A stretch of 64,000 bases of DNA from the NCBI GenBank assembly GCA_037043015.1, contig CM073323.1, forward strand, positions 26,750,758-26,814,757, in the 5' to 3' direction. Below, one piece after another: positions 62,537 to 64,000 of this stretch. The notes below the pieces were generated by a model. The model ran no database searches, was not told the origin of the DNA, and saw only the letters and a list, made by a program, of their open reading frames with translations. Positions within the stretch are counted from its first letter, which is position 1. Each line of letters begins with the position of its first letter. Source of the DNA: Bryum argenteum. Lineage: Eukaryota > Streptophyta > Bryopsida > Bryales > Bryaceae. A program made the translations under genes and the position numbers.

Positions 62537-63470
62537 TTCAAGCTTCGGAGTTTGATTCAGCAGGTAGATCGTTTTACTTGTAGCTCTCATGTTGGAGACT
62601 TGGTCACTCATCAGACCCTTTCAATAAAGGTGTAGGATTCAATCATCCCTTGCTTTGCAATACTCATTTTCCACGACAAGTCTGGGTACCTTTCCTTCAC
62701 TAGTTTTTGCAGTCTGAAGGGTCTTCGTGGTTTGATCAGCAGGTACACGGTTTGTAGCTTTGAGACTTGGTCATTCGAGTCTCGATCCTGTTTGTTTTTT
62801 GTTAGATCTTTACGGTTTGCTTTCATGGTTTCAAGACTGTTGGAGACTTGGATTTCGTGGAAGCTTCAAGGGTCTTCGTGGTTTGAGCAGTAGGGACACG
62901 GATTGTAGCTCTGATGTTGAAGACTTGGTCACGCAAGTCTCTATCCTGTTTGCTTTACGCACGCAAGATCTTTTACGGTTTGCTTTCATGGTTGTAAGGA
63001 CTTCCAGATTGTTTGAGACTTGGAATTTGTGCAGTTCTTCAAGCTTCAAGAATCTTCGTAGTTTGATCACCAGTCTGATGTTCAAGACTAAGAGACTTGG
63101 CCGCTCAAGTCTCGATCTTGTTTCATTATTGTGAGATCTTTACAGTTTGATATTATGGTTCTAAGGACTTCAAGATTGTTGGAGACTTGGATTTCGTGGA
63201 AGCTTCAAGGGTCTTCGTGGTTTGAGCAGTAGGGACACGGATTGTAGCTCTGATGTTGAAGACTTGGTCACTCAAGTCTCTATCCTGTTTGCTTTTCGCA
63301 AGATCTTTTACGGTTTGATGTCCTGGTTCTAAGATTGTTAGAGACTTGGAGTTTGTGCAAGCTTCAAGGGTCTTCGTGGTTCGGATGTTGGAGACTAAGT
63401 GAGTCAAGTCTCTAGACTTGGAAGAGGCTTGGTCACTCAATCTTGTTTGTGGCTTTAGATATCCCACAGT
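62537..63470. repeat. Satellite of ~159-172-bp units downstream of the transporter
   Basis: About six diverged units. GAGACTTGGA recurs at 62843, 63015, 63182 and 63341 (spacings 172, 167, 159), and earlier units are visible from about 62540 and 62705 (CAAG..TCTTCGTGGTTTGA..CAG, GTAGCTCT). Two units, near 62842 and 63181, are almost identical over more than 100 bp. The array starts about 165 bp past the stop codon, so the transcript's 3' end may lie inside it; an AATAAA is at 62623-62628. Confidence 0.85.
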
Positions 63471-64000
63471 GTGAGGATCAAAAAGGGGTGTGTATGGATG
63501 TGCTATTTATTCATTTAGGCTTGGAATCTCTAGTTGGCAAAGTGACCAATACAAGAGCATAGAGAATCGGTCCCTTAAAGTTTTATAGAGGACCAAGGAC
63601 GGTGCTTTGAAAAACCTCCACACCTTTTTAATATCCCATGTTGTTTAATATTCGTTTTCCCTTTTTTACTTCTTTCTTGTTGTTCCTTTCTTGAATCTGG
63701 TATTATTGAATTTACTAGATGAACCTGAATCTGGTTTCTTTATTACTAAAATAATGAGTTGGTTAGGATATTCCGAAAGAAAAAGTATTTTTTGGTTGGT
63801 GGTGTTTTTGTCCAATGCCACGTTTAAGTTGTGATGTTGATAGGTCTCAGGTCTATGTTTTAACCTAGAGTTGCTCATGGTTAATAGAGTACAAGAAATA
63901 TTCCTTATTTGTGTTGGGAATTGTCCACATATGTATGATTGTTTTTTGTCCTTTTCTTTATAAGTTCTAAAAATGTGTGTTTGTAAGTAAGAAAATAGTG
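63471..64000. other. Intergenic to window end
   Basis: AT-rich, no gene or repeat recognised. Confidence 0.5.

Overview
This is a stretch of plant nuclear DNA. Genes are split by short GT-AG introns (roughly 70-370 nt), most of the space is AT-rich intergenic sequence with small inverted-repeat elements and satellites, and all recognisable proteins belong to land-plant families. Nothing seen fixes the species. My guess, held loosely, is a non-seed land plant (bryophyte or lycophyte). Two 100-N blocks (2711-2810, 27811-27910) are scaffold gaps of nominal size.

Layout. 1-2.3 kb: intergenic, with a 192-bp tandem repeat. 2.3-4.0 kb (-): an alpha/beta-hydrolase (lipase-like) gene interrupted by a gap. 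4.0-9.9 kb: no recognised gene. 9.9-40.7 kb: a tandem segmental array. Unit A (9901-22472) and unit B (22473-34738) each carry a 5'-truncated phospholipase D pseudogene (-), an AT-rich block with tandem repeats, a ~1.2-kb minisatellite of 17/18-bp units, and a decayed membrane-protein gene (+). The array ends at unit C (from 34739), which holds the one complete phospholipase D gene: 12 exons, 970 codons, C2 domain, both HKD motifs. 43.8-45.9 kb (-): a complete 10-exon gene for a 297-aa FYVE-type zinc-finger plus ankyrin protein, assembled here exon by exon with consistent phases. 46-60 kb: intergenic, rich in non-autonomous inverted-repeat elements. 60.75-62.37 kb (+): a complete 4-exon folate-biopterin transporter family gene (457 aa), followed by a ~165-bp satellite that begins in its 3' flank.

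Main result. Unit B's pseudogene is a chimera. Left of about 23794 it matches the intact gene C; right of about 23900 it matches pseudogene A, including A's truncation, a 1-bp deletion just after the first HKD motif, and a nonsense codon. That is what one unequal crossover between paralogues A and C inside the last PLD exon would produce, and it also explains the duplicated membrane-protein gene. B-only single-base contractions of homopolymers suggest weaker consensus quality there, so an assembly origin must be excluded. No virus, toxin, CRISPR or bacterial system is present. The genes share no visible pathway, apart from the loose link that PLD, the lipase-like protein and the FYVE protein all concern membrane lipids.
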